Assembly (NCBI GenBank): GCA_963791805.1
Contig: CAWBTU010000003.1
Span: 558,001-622,000, forward strand
DNA from: JACMJL01 sp963791805
GTDB lineage: Bacteria > Bacillota > Clostridia > Clostridiales > Clostridiaceae
Length of the DNA: 64,000 nucleotides
Direction of reading: 5' to 3'
In this document: piece by piece, positions 56,715 through 64,000 of the stretch
Layout: each line of letters starts with the position of its first letter
How positions within the stretch are numbered: position 1 is the first letter of the stretch
Translations under genes and position numbers: made by a program
Notes under the pieces: generated by a model
What the model was told of the DNA's origin: nothing
Seen by the model: only the letters and a program-made list of their open reading frames with translations
Databases searched by the model: none

Positions 56715-57560
56715 ATGCAGAATATAAAAAGTTATACAGTATTAAATAATAATGTAAAAATGCCTTGTCTTGGCTTTGGTACTTATAAAGTTGAAAACGG
56801 ACCTTCAGTTATTGACTCAGTAAAAGAAGCACTTAAGATTGGCTATGTTCATATAGATACAGCTTCTTTCTATAATAATGAGACTGGGGTTGCTACAGCA
56901 ATAAGAGAAAGCGAAGTTCCTAGAGAAGAAATATTTTTAGTGAGCAAGGTATGGAATTCGGACCAAAGCTATGAGAAAACCTTAAAAGCCTTTGAAGCTT
57001 CTATTAAAAACCTTGGAACAGATTACCTAGACTTATATTTAATTCATTGGCCATCTCCATTACATAATGAGTGTTGGAGGGCTATAGAAAAGCTTTATAA
57101 GGAAGGATATATAAGAGCAATTGGAGTTAGCAATTTTACTGTTAGTCATCTAAAGAACTTAATGAAGAATGCTGAAATTATGCCAATGGTAAATCAGGTG
57201 GAATTTCATCCTAGGCTAATGCAAAATGAGTTAAGAGAGTTTTGTAAAAAGAGTAGTATACAACTGGAAGCCTGGTCTCCATTAATGAGAGGTAAAATAT
57301 TTGAAATTCCTCTTTTAGAAGAACTGGCGAGAAAATATAAAAAAACAGTCTCTCAAATTGTACTTAGATGGGATTTACAAATGGGAGTTGTGACAATTCC
57401 AAAATCAATTACACCATCAAGAATTAGAGAAAATGCAGATATATTTGATTTTCAAATAGAGGAAGAAGATATAATTAAAATAAAGCAATTAGATAAAGGG
57501 TTAAGAGTGGGTTCAGACCCTAATAAGGTTTATGATAGTCTAGATATGTTTAAGAGATAG
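56715..57560 (+). CDS. Aldo/keto reductase
   Basis: A 281-residue NADPH-dependent aldo/keto reductase with a TIM-barrel fold. The catalytic tetrad is visible: Asp and Tyr in HIDTASFYNNE, Lys in LVSKVWNS, His in LIHWPSP. NADP-binding IPKSITPSRIRENADIFDF is near the end. The substrate is unknown; the family reduces sugars and reactive aldehydes. ATG 56715 is preferred because AAAGGATG is in place for it; 56706 is an alternative start nine bases earlier. Confidence 0.92.
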   Translation: MQNIKSYTVLNNNVKMPCLGFGTYKVENGPSVIDSVKEALKIGYVHIDTASFYNNETGVATAIRESEVPREEIFLVSKVWNSDQSYEKTLKAFEASIKNLGTDYLDLYLIHWPSPLHNECWRAIEKLYKEGYIRAIGVSNFTVSHLKNLMKNAEIMPMVNQVEFHPRLMQNELREFCKKSSIQLEAWSPLMRGKIFEIPLLEELARKYKKTVSQIVLRWDLQMGVVTIPKSITPSRIRENADIFDFQIEEEDIIKIKQLDKGLRVGSDPNKVYDSLDMFKR

Positions 57561-57966
57561 TATTGCTTGCGGCTGTATTAATGAAAAATTTTACTTTAAA
57601 ATAGTTAAAAGAGGTTCAGATCATCAAATTTGGTGGCCTGGACCGTTTGTTTTTCCTGAACATATATACTCCATCAAGCACGGCGCAATCCACTGACCAA
57701 GAGTACCATATCATATTTTGTGCAACACTAATCTCTTGAAACATGAATTTACTAGTGCAAACAAGAAGTTAGTTTTTCATTTTAGAAAAACAATTTTAAA
57801 AGTCTATTGACTTAGAGTTAACTCCAAGTGATAGACTTAATTTCTATAAGAGAAAACATAAGATTTTAGGTGTAAGTAAATAATTTAATATTTTTACTAT
57901 AAAGTTGAAGTCTAAAAAAATGTAATCATGAAAAAATATTATTATTGAATATGGAGGATGATTTAA
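57561..57966. other. Leader region of the flavin reductase gene
   Basis: A frame at about 57557-57696 reads FKIVKRGSDHQIWWPGPFVF and PEHIYSIKHGAIH without a start and may be a gene fragment. The MerR-type promoter at 57807-57837 is listed separately. No intact gene is present. Confidence 0.5.
57807..57837 (+). promoter_or_regulatory. MerR-type promoter/operator
   Basis: TTGACT at 57807-57812 and TAGACT at 57832-57837 have a 19-base spacer. The dyad ACTTAGAGTT/AACTCCAAGT (57810-57829, one mismatch) fills it. A long spacer with a dyad inside is the hallmark of MerR-family activation. It lies 130 bases before the reductase gene. No MerR gene is in this window. Confidence 0.8.
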
Positions 57967-58506
57967 ATGAGTAAAAAAGTATTAGTTCTATCTGCAAGTC
58001 CAAGAAAAGGTGGAAATTCAGATCTACTGTGTGATCAAGTAATGCTTGGTGCAGAGGAATCGGGAAATCAGGTAGAAAAAATCTTTATAAGAGATAAAAA
58101 AATTAATTATTGCGTGGCATGTGAGGCTTGCAGAGCGAGTGGTGGCAGCTGTGTTCATAAGGATGATATGGCTGAAATTTTAGAAAAAATGATTACTGCT
58201 GATGTTATTTTTATGGCAACACCCGTTTATTTTTATACTATGGATGCTCAGATGAAAACAGTAATTGATAGAACCGTTGCAAGGTATACTGAAATTAGAG
58301 ATAAGGATTTTTATTTTATTGTTGCTGCAGCGGATAGCGAGAAACAAGAAATGGAAAGAACCTTAGAAGGCTTCCGCGGATTTACCTACTGCCTTAGCGG
58401 AGCAAAAGAAAAAGGTGTTATCTATGGAACAGGAGCCTGGAATAAGGGAGAAATTAAAGGAAGTCTGGCTATGACAAAGGCATATGAAATGGGCAAAAAT
58501 GTATAA
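57967..58506 (+). CDS. NAD(P)H-dependent FMN reductase / flavodoxin-like oxidoreductase
   Basis: A 179-residue flavodoxin-fold protein: VLVLSASPRKGGNSDLLCDQ (FMN phosphate loop), the cysteine segment CVACEACRASGGSCVHKDDM and ATPVYFYTMDAQMKTVIDR. It belongs to the NADPH-dependent FMN reductase/iron-sulfur flavoprotein group. The cysteine spacing is not the full ISF motif, so a cluster is uncertain. A MerR-type promoter upstream suggests induction by a stress or electrophile. ATGGAGGATGATTTAA precedes the ATG at 57967. Confidence 0.9.
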   Translation: MSKKVLVLSASPRKGGNSDLLCDQVMLGAEESGNQVEKIFIRDKKINYCVACEACRASGGSCVHKDDMAEILEKMITADVIFMATPVYFYTMDAQMKTVIDRTVARYTEIRDKDFYFIVAAADSEKQEMERTLEGFRGFTYCLSGAKEKGVIYGTGAWNKGEIKGSLAMTKAYEMGKNV

Positions 58507-58527
58507 GTAGGAAAAGGAGATAGAATA

Positions 58528-58717
58528 ATGGAAGAGGTTAAAGATTTAAGTAATAGCAGTTCCAACGTCTATTGGGTATGGCGCAAATATGCATGGGATA
58601 TCAGCACTATTAACAATGATTAATTCCTATGCAAACGGAGTTGCAGTGGAAAATATAGATAATGGCTATGGCGCAGGATATATAGCTACACAGATTAATA
58701 GATTGGGTGTAAGATAA
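58528..58717 (+). pseudogene. larB: larB remnant, internally deleted
   Basis: After GGAGATAGAATA an ATG at 58528 gives MEEVKDLSN, then the sequence jumps, out of frame, to the C-terminal end of LarB: AVPTSIGYGANMHGISALLT, MINSYANGVAVENIDNGYGA and GYIATQINRL, ending at 58717. LarB carboxylates and hydrolyses nicotinate adenine dinucleotide, the first step of nickel-pincer cofactor synthesis. About 150-190 residues, including the carboxylase core, are gone. Its stop overlaps the larC ATG (TAATG). Confidence 0.85.
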
Positions 58718-59556
58718 TGAGTAATACATTGTATTTAGAATGCTACTCTGGAATCAGTGGAGATATGACAGTTGCAGCACTTTTAGATCTGGGAGCAGAT
58801 CAGAAGATTTTGGATGCTGCCTTAAATAGTTTGCAAGTAAAGGGATTTGAAACAAAAATCAGCCGGGTATCAAAGTCAGGACTAGATGCCTGTGACTTTC
58901 ATGTTATTTTGGATGCAAGGCATGAAAATCATGACCATGATATGAAATATTTGCATGGTAAAGAGAATCATGATGGAAATGACAACCATGACCAAGAACA
59001 CAGCCATGATGGGGAACATATGAATGATCATAATCATATACATGAGCATCGAAACCTTTCAGATATTTTGCATATAATTAATCACGCAGATTTAACAATG
59101 CATGCCAAAGAAATTTCAACTCGTATTTTTACTATAATTGCTGAGGGGGAAGCAAAAGCACATGGTGCTCGTGTGGAACAGGTGCATTTTCATGAAGTTG
59201 GTGCAGTGGATTCAATTGTGGATATTATTGCTGTTTCAGTGTGTTTAGATAATCTTGAAATAAAAAAAGTTATTGTTCCGGAGTTATATGAAGGAAAGGG
59301 CTTTATTCGTTGTCAGCATGGCATACTTCCCATTCCTGTGCCAGCAGTTTCGCATATTGTTGCAGATAATGGACTGCATTTGCACATTATTGATGTTGAA
59401 GGTGAGTTTGTTACTCCAACTGGGGCTGCCATTGTGGCAGCTATTCGAACTACGGATAAACTACCGGAGAAATTTTCCATTGAAAAAATTGGTATTGGAG
59501 CGGGCAAGCGAAATTATGAAACACCGGGTATTCTTAGGGCAATGATAATTAAATAG
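58717..59556 (+). CDS. larC: LarC N-terminal part (LarC1), nickel insertion protein
   Basis: A 279-residue protein starting LYLECYSGISGDMTVAALLD, with a long histidine/aspartate-rich metal-binding stretch (about 70-112, many HD and HDH repeats). It continues with VEQVHFHEVGAVDSIVDI and ends at KIGIGAGKRNYETPGILRAM. LarC inserts nickel into the pincer nucleotide with CTP. In other bacteria the protein continues with a LarC2 domain, sometimes by programmed frameshift. No LarC2 sequence follows here, so the gene is probably truncated and may still bind nickel but not catalyse insertion. Confidence 0.88.
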   Translation: MSNTLYLECYSGISGDMTVAALLDLGADQKILDAALNSLQVKGFETKISRVSKSGLDACDFHVILDARHENHDHDMKYLHGKENHDGNDNHDQEHSHDGEHMNDHNHIHEHRNLSDILHIINHADLTMHAKEISTRIFTIIAEGEAKAHGARVEQVHFHEVGAVDSIVDIIAVSVCLDNLEIKKVIVPELYEGKGFIRCQHGILPIPVPAVSHIVADNGLHLHIIDVEGEFVTPTGAAIVAAIRTTDKLPEKFSIEKIGIGAGKRNYETPGILRAMIIK

Positions 59557-59643
59557 AAATCTGTGAGTGGCCCTATCTTATAAGTGTTTACCTGTAATAT
59601 ATAAGAGTGGTTGAAATTAGATTATTGTAAGTCGGTGTAAGAA

Positions 59644-60492
59644 ATGAAAAAAATCGAGGTGTTAAAATTGAGCGAATACAAAGAAAGATGCAATGCATTG
59701 CTGTCAGCAATTGATAAATATACAAATGAGGATGTTATAATTGCATTTTCCGGTGGGGTGGATAGCAGCCTTTTACTGAAGCTAGCTTGTGAAAGTGCAA
59801 AGGCCAAAGGCACTAAAATTTATGCAGTTACTTTCCATACAGCTCTTCATCCAATGCATGAAATTGATATTGCCCAAAAGGTTGCGGAAGAAGCGGGGGC
59901 TATTCACTATATTATAAAGGTGGATGAGTTGAAGCAGGCAGGAATTGAGAATAATCCTAAAGACCGTTGCTACCTTTGCAAGAAAAGTCTTTTCGAAAGA
60001 TTAAAAAATCTAGCAGATGAATTACAGATTATAACCATTATAGAGGGAACCAATGAAGATGATTTGCATGTGTATCGTCCAGGTATCCGAGCAATACGGG
60101 AACTTGGAATACATAGCCCACTTGCAGCTTCTTTAATGACAAAAACGGATGTTAGGAAAATGGCAGCAGAATATGATGTATCTGTGGCAGATCGTCCATC
60201 TACACCATGTATGGCAACCAGATTTCCTTATGATACACCGCTTTCCTACGATAAGATGCATATGGTGGAAAAGGGAGAGGAATATTTAAGAAACCTTGGC
60301 TTTTACAATGAAAGAATTCGTGTACATGATGACATTGCCAGGATTGAAGTTGACCTAGAAGACCTGACCAAGTTGTTAAAACATAGAGAGGACATAGTTT
60401 CCTATCTGAAAAATCTAGGATTTGCATATGTTACAGCTGATTTGGAAGGATTTCGGTCTGGTAGTATGGACTATAAACTAAATAAATTGTAA
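59644..60492 (+). CDS. larE: LarE, ATP-dependent sacrificial sulfur transferase
   Basis: A 282-residue PP-loop ATPase: IIAFSGGVDSSLLLKLACES near residue 31, VTFHTALHP, then NNPKDRCYLCKKSLFERLKN and the conserved RPSTPCMATRFPYDTPLSYD. LarE gives sulfur to the LarB product during nickel-pincer cofactor synthesis, using the cysteine of PSxPC; extra cysteines occur in the CYLC pair. It looks intact although larB and larC are broken. The start could also be TTG 59668 (LSEYKERC); ATG 59644 has only a weak site. Confidence 0.92.
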   Translation: MKKIEVLKLSEYKERCNALLSAIDKYTNEDVIIAFSGGVDSSLLLKLACESAKAKGTKIYAVTFHTALHPMHEIDIAQKVAEEAGAIHYIIKVDELKQAGIENNPKDRCYLCKKSLFERLKNLADELQIITIIEGTNEDDLHVYRPGIRAIRELGIHSPLAASLMTKTDVRKMAAEYDVSVADRPSTPCMATRFPYDTPLSYDKMHMVEKGEEYLRNLGFYNERIRVHDDIARIEVDLEDLTKLLKHREDIVSYLKNLGFAYVTADLEGFRSGSMDYKLNKL

Positions 60493-60505
60493 AACTAACT
60501 TAAAT

Positions 60506-60537
60506 AATCTTCTTATTTTAGGGTAAGGGGATTTTTT
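60506..60537 (+). terminator. Terminator, copy 2 of a repeated form
   Basis: AATCTTCTTA pairs with TAAGGGGATT and is followed by TTTT. It closes the lar region. The sequence is nearly identical to 56653-56683. Confidence 0.7.
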
Positions 60538-60629
60538 GCTTAAAAATTTAATTTATTTACAAAACTAATTACAAGGTATGGTAAAAGGTGATAATATTGT
60601 ATACAGAGCTATAACCTAAGAGAAATACT

Positions 60630-60749
60630 ATGTTAAACAATGAAAAAGCAATAATTAATGAAGGCCCATTTTATATATATAAAATTGCAGAATATGAAAT
60701 AGTTGAGTTTACACCTACAAAATATGCGGATGGGTTTAAATATTTATAA
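60630..60749 (+). CDS. Very small protein or fragment, unknown
   Basis: A 39-residue frame, MLNNEKAIINEGPFYIYKIA then EYEIVEFTPTKYADGFKYL. The composition looks protein-like, but the ribosome binding site (AAGAGAA) is weak and no family is recognised. It may be a gene fragment. It is listed because it fills the gap between larE and the next regulator gene. Confidence 0.3.
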   Translation: MLNNEKAIINEGPFYIYKIAEYEIVEFTPTKYADGFKYL

Positions 60750-60789
60750 AAGAATAAAATCTGTATAATGAATCTTAGGAGTGGTTGTA

Positions 60790-61491
60790 TTGTTTTCAGA
60801 CCAGTTAAAAAGATATAGGAATGAATTAGGACTTACTCAAAGGGAGTTAGGAAAGAAATTAGATGTATCAAAAGCAACAATAGGTCAGCTAGAGACTGGT
60901 TTGAAGGAACCATCTAAGGTATTACTTGAAAAGATATATGAATTTAGTGGTAAAAACATGAATTGGTGGCTTGGTTCAAATGAACAATTAAAGTATAGTC
61001 AAACATTTAAAGCTACATTTTATCCTGCGAATAAATACAAAGCTGTTTTTAAGTTATTATTTTTAGCTATTTTTGTGGTGTTGCTAATATTTTTATTGAT
61101 GGATAGTCCCATTACTTTAGAAGTATGTATTGCGTTTATTGGAGTTCCCATATTCCTAGTATGTACTGGCTACTATGCTGTGTTAACATACTGCTTATTA
61201 AAAAATAAAATTTATATTACAATAGAAGAAGATTATATAAAGATAAAAAAAATATTTACTACCAAGAGGGTAAATATAGAAGATATAACACAGATACGTA
61301 TAAACCTTCGCTCAAAGTCTAGTCCCTCGATGGTGGTGATTAAGTGTATTAATAGCACAAAATACTACTATTATGATTTTTATTTTCCTCTGTCATGGTT
61401 TGATAAAAAAGATATAAATATTATGATAGACAACTTGGTGAGGATTAATGAAAATATATGGGTCATTGGACAAAGGTGTATCCAAGAATAA
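60790..61491 (+). CDS. XRE-family regulator with a membrane domain
   Basis: A 233-residue protein. The N-terminal Cro/C1 helix-turn-helix (about 2-60) has NELGLTQRELGKKLDVSKAT and IGQLETGLKEPSKVLL. Two membrane helices (about 82-130) follow, then a PH-like beta domain (YITIEEDYIKIKKIFTTKRV). It is a membrane-tethered DNA-binding protein of unknown target. TTG 60790 is preferred (AGGAG eight bases before); GTG 60781 overlaps that site. Confidence 0.82.
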   Translation: MFSDQLKRYRNELGLTQRELGKKLDVSKATIGQLETGLKEPSKVLLEKIYEFSGKNMNWWLGSNEQLKYSQTFKATFYPANKYKAVFKLLFLAIFVVLLIFLLMDSPITLEVCIAFIGVPIFLVCTGYYAVLTYCLLKNKIYITIEEDYIKIKKIFTTKRVNIEDITQIRINLRSKSSPSMVVIKCINSTKYYYYDFYFPLSWFDKKDINIMIDNLVRINENIWVIGQRCIQE

Positions 61492-61673
61492 TTTTCATAC
61501 ATGAGTTAAGGCCTTAATCATATCTTGTCCATACTATATTATAAAATTTTATCCTTATTCTGAAGGTGATGAATTATTTATTCTCAAAGGAACTTTACAT
61601 GGTGGAAAGTGTATTGTTGGAACAAGGCCTTAAACTAGACCAAATGGAGAAATCTTTTTAAATTTATATAGCA

Positions 61674-61721
61674 ATGGGAGCATACAAAGATTTGAACTAT
61701 AAAATCTTTAAATGCTCCCAT
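61674..61721. terminator. Hairpin downstream of the phosphoesterase gene
   Basis: ATGGGAGCAT, then AAAGATTT/AAATCTTT, then ATGCTCCCAT form a long stem in the gap between convergent genes, 40 bases beyond the leftward gene's stop. There is no clear T run. Confidence 0.55.
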
Positions 61722-61762
61722 AATTATTTCCATTATAAGTGTCGCAGTTGTAGGGTTACAAT

Positions 61763-62767
61763 TTATTTACTCAGTTCTAAATCACCCTCCTGCCTCAGCC
61801 AAGTTTTGAAGTTTGTTGGATTAGATTCATTAATAAGAAATACCCTTCCTCCTCTTGGGATAGATGCACTGCCATAAGTTCCATAACCTATACCACCAGC
61901 GTAACCTAATCTTATTCCACCAAGGGATGCACAGTAGTTGTTTATATGATCATGACCAACAAAGATGCCTTTTACATCACCTACTTTAGATATAGCTTCA
62001 AACATTCCACTATTTATTTTTGGACAACATACTGCTTCAGTTTTTTTACCATCAATAAGTCCTAAAGTATATGCAGGTATAAATTCTTGAATTGGAATAT
62101 GAAAGAACATAAGAGCGGGAACCAAGTTTCCATATTTTTGATTTATGTCGTTAGAAGTTTGCATATACCAATTAACTTGAGCAGGTTTAATCCAGTCGTA
62201 TCCTCCAATCCAAGTTGGAGCATATTTACCTGAATCAAGCATGTAAATATTAAATGCAGGTGAGTTACTTTTAGAACTTTTAATAAGTATATTATAATTC
62301 CCAATTCGATCCTCTGTTTTATAACCTATTTGACTTATATTATTCTTAAAGGACATATAAAAATTCATCATTTGTTCTTTATTCATCATGCCGTGTTCAT
62401 CATCATGATTACCAAATACTATAGCCCAAGGTATGTTTCTGCTCTCCATAGGCTGAGCTATACTAGTAATTGCTTTTCGTGCATCAGCTTCTGTTTTACA
62501 TTTTCCATCAATATTATCTCCAGTAAGCACTACTAGATTTGGTTTTTCATAGTCTAGTATTCTATTCATAAGGGACAGAGTTCTAGGATCTGGATTGGCT
62601 CCATCTTGAGTATCAGAGAATTGAACAATTTTAAAATTCCCTGAAGAGTTAAACTTAAGGGATAGCTTTGGCAGAGATTCTGCATAGGCGATGGAGTCAT
62701 TACTCATAAGAATAAAAAACAAAAATGGCAGCATCATAAGTTTAGTTTTGCTGTTTTTTAATTTCAT
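61763..62767 (-). CDS. Secreted calcineurin-like metallophosphoesterase
   Basis: A 334-residue exported protein. The signal peptide KLMMLPFLFFILMSNDSIAYAES (about 1-30) probably ends in a signal peptidase I site at AYA-ES. The metallophosphatase motifs follow in order: QFSDTQDG, VVLTGDNIDG, FGNHDDEHG, FFHIPIQEF and GHDHINNY. These bind two metals. The family includes purple-acid-phosphatase-like and cyclic nucleotide phosphodiesterases; the substrate here is unknown. GGTGAAGATCT precedes the ATG at 62767. Confidence 0.9.
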   Translation of the reverse strand: MKLKNSKTKLMMLPFLFFILMSNDSIAYAESLPKLSLKFNSSGNFKIVQFSDTQDGANPDPRTLSLMNRILDYEKPNLVVLTGDNIDGKCKTEADARKAITSIAQPMESRNIPWAIVFGNHDDEHGMMNKEQMMNFYMSFKNNISQIGYKTEDRIGNYNILIKSSKSNSPAFNIYMLDSGKYAPTWIGGYDWIKPAQVNWYMQTSNDINQKYGNLVPALMFFHIPIQEFIPAYTLGLIDGKKTEAVCCPKINSGMFEAISKVGDVKGIFVGHDHINNYCASLGGIRLGYAGGIGYGTYGSASIPRGGRVFLINESNPTNFKTWLRQEGDLELSK

Positions 62768-62872
62768 AGATCTTCACCTCTACATTTATTTCTATATTTA
62801 TAATTATGAGAGGGACAAGTTAATATTGCTATCATAGTAGGTTAAGATTGGGTTAATCATGTTAAATTTGCC

Positions 62873-63158
62873 TTGGAAGAATTAGTAGGAAAAAGTCTCT
62901 GCAGTTGCAGCAGTGATTAAACTTACAAATCCATATCATGGGAAACATATATGGGTTAATGATTTAGTCACTGATGTAAATCAAAGATCGAAAAAATATG
63001 GACAAATGCTTCTAGCTTTTATTAATGGATGGGCAAAAGAAAATGGTTGTAATGTAGTTGTACTTTCATCAGGATTACAACGAGTGAAAGCACATGAATT
63101 TTATGAAATAAAAATGGGATTTGATAAAACTAGTTATGTATTTAAAAAGGAACTTTAA
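62873..63158 (+). pseudogene. GNAT acetyltransferase, 5'-truncated
   Basis: Only the C-terminal half of a GNAT protein remains: AVAAVIKLTNPYHGKHIWVN, DLVTDVNQRSKKYGQMLLAF, then VVVLSSGLQRVKAHEFYEIK and MGFDKTSYVFKKEL. The usual 60-70 N-terminal residues are missing. No ribosome binding site precedes the GTG at 62913. Confidence 0.75.
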
Positions 63159-63236
63159 TTTTTAGGAGCAGAGATTGTCAATAAGTTTTCAATTTTTGAA
63201 AGGGTTCTAGCAACATACTTACTAACTAGAAAACCG

Positions 63237-63277
63237 AGGCATAAATAACAAAAATGTAGTATAATGGTATTTAAATT
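63237..63277 (+). repeat. Promoter-like repeat, copy 2
   Basis: GGCATAAATAACAAAAATG, TAG, TATAATGGTATTTAAA repeats the sequence at 50485-50530. TATAAT at 63260-63265 may be the -10 for the PhzF-like gene. Confidence 0.6.
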
Positions 63278-63348
63278 AATTAAAATGTAGTCAAATTAAG
63301 AAATATAGATAATAGCTTAATATTAATTTTAGCTAATAGGAGAAAAAA

Positions 63349-64000
63349 ATGATGACAAAAAAATATAATTTATATCAAATTGATTCATTTACAAAAGAAA
63401 AATTTTTAGGAAATCCGGCCGGAGTAATAACAAACGCAGACGGCTTAACGGTAGATGATATGCAGAAAATAGCTAGGGAGCTTAATAATTCTGAGACAGC
63501 ATTCATTTTTTCTTCAAATAGCGATGAGTTTGATCTTTATGTACGATTTTTTACTCCGACAGCAGAAGTACCAATATGTGGACATGCTACTATTGCTGCT
63601 CATTATGCTCGCTCCATTGAAAATAATTTGGATTCTTCAAGGGTTTTTCAAAAGACGGGTGCAGGAATTTTGCCAGTTGATATAGTGAAGGAAAATGATG
63701 ATTACAAAATAGTTATGACTCAGGGTAAAATTGAGTTTAGAAATGTTATTGATGGAGCAAATAAAAAAGAGCTTCTAGCAGCTCTTAATATAAACAATAA
63801 TGATTTGCTAGAAGGTCTTGAGATACAGATTGCTTCAACAGGTCACTCTAAAGTTATGATTGGGATAAAAAGTATCGACACGTTAAATAAAATCAAGCCA
63901 AATTATGATGCACTTTCTAAATTGAGTAAAATTATTAAGTGTAATGGATATTATGTTTTTACAGTTAATCCTGAGGATAGTGATATTTTAGTTCATGGAA
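63349..64000 (+). CDS. PhzF-family isomerase/epimerase, cut by the window end
   Basis: The first 217 residues of a PhzF-family protein: LYQIDSFTKEKFLGNPAGVI, the conserved NSETAFIF, FFTPTAEVPICGHATIAAHY and the second-half start of the diaminopimelate-epimerase-like fold. PhzF proteins are isomerases; the substrate outside phenazine synthesis is mostly unknown. AGGAGAAAAAA precedes two consecutive ATGs (63349 and 63352). The gene continues beyond 64000. Confidence 0.9.
   Translation, partial: MMTKKYNLYQIDSFTKEKFLGNPAGVITNADGLTVDDMQKIARELNNSETAFIFSSNSDEFDLYVRFFTPTAEVPICGHATIAAHYARSIENNLDSSRVFQKTGAGILPVDIVKENDDYKIVMTQGKIEFRNVIDGANKKELLAALNINNNDLLEGLEIQIASTGHSKVMIGIKSIDTLNKIKPNYDALSKLSKIIKCNGYYVFTVNPEDSDILVHG

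Noticed and set aside
24972..64000. Prophage, conjugative element or complete insertion sequence
   Set aside because: No integrase, capsid, terminase, relaxase or intact transposase gene was found. Only the RAYT relic and the par-like cassette hint at mobility.

Overview
The window is a low-GC Firmicute chromosome segment that starts at the replication origin. It fits Clostridium sensu stricto: the order rnpA-rpmH / dnaA-dnaN-yaaA-recF-remB-gyrB-gyrA-rrn, spore-germination and BlaI/BlaR1-type genes, a lar nickel-cofactor relic, and a strongly AT-rich non-coding background. The species cannot be named from sequence alone.

Layout. 1-9.7 kb is the origin block. rnpA and rpmH point left; dnaA, dnaN, the S4-domain gene, recF, remB, gyrB and gyrA point right. 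DnaA boxes lie before dnaA and between dnaA and dnaN, and the second gap carries a textbook dnaA-trio array. 9.7-15.35 kb is a full rRNA operon (16S-23S-5S) followed by two tRNAs. 15.4-24.5 kb holds an HD-domain gene, a DUF362 ferredoxin-like protein, a UPF0182 membrane protein, a GlpA-like oxidoreductase with its DUF1667 partner, a T-box leader with serS, and three tRNAs (Ser, Ser, Arg). From 24.9 kb on the content is accessory. It includes a transglutaminase-like surface protein, a LytTR/LiaF-like pair, a BlaI/M56 pair with two clear operators, a class I aldolase with a structured leader, and a broken germinant-receptor operon.

34.7-36.7 kb is the most unusual part: a chromosomal ParM/ParR-like actin segregation cassette with a small ribbon-helix-helix gene, bracketed by two diverged direct repeats of about 172 bp. 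Beyond it lie a CoA-transferase, MarR, DUF2975/HTH, a degenerate Nudix-DUF4173 fusion, a dispersed DUF1659/DUF2922/YvrJ set, a PAS histidine kinase and cobyrinate synthase. 48-64 kb is a patchwork of small GNAT, transcription-factor, efflux and redox genes mixed with relics. The relics are a RAYT transposase fragment, a collapsed larB beside a truncated larC and an intact larE, a 5'-truncated GNAT gene, and a HEPN/MNT pair.

Caution: five reading-frame breaks between 47.4 and 56.6 kb (in four genes) all sit in runs of five or six A or T, and a single-base change restores each. They may be sequencing errors, not decay. All coordinates and motifs come from reading the sequence; no alignment or database search was run.
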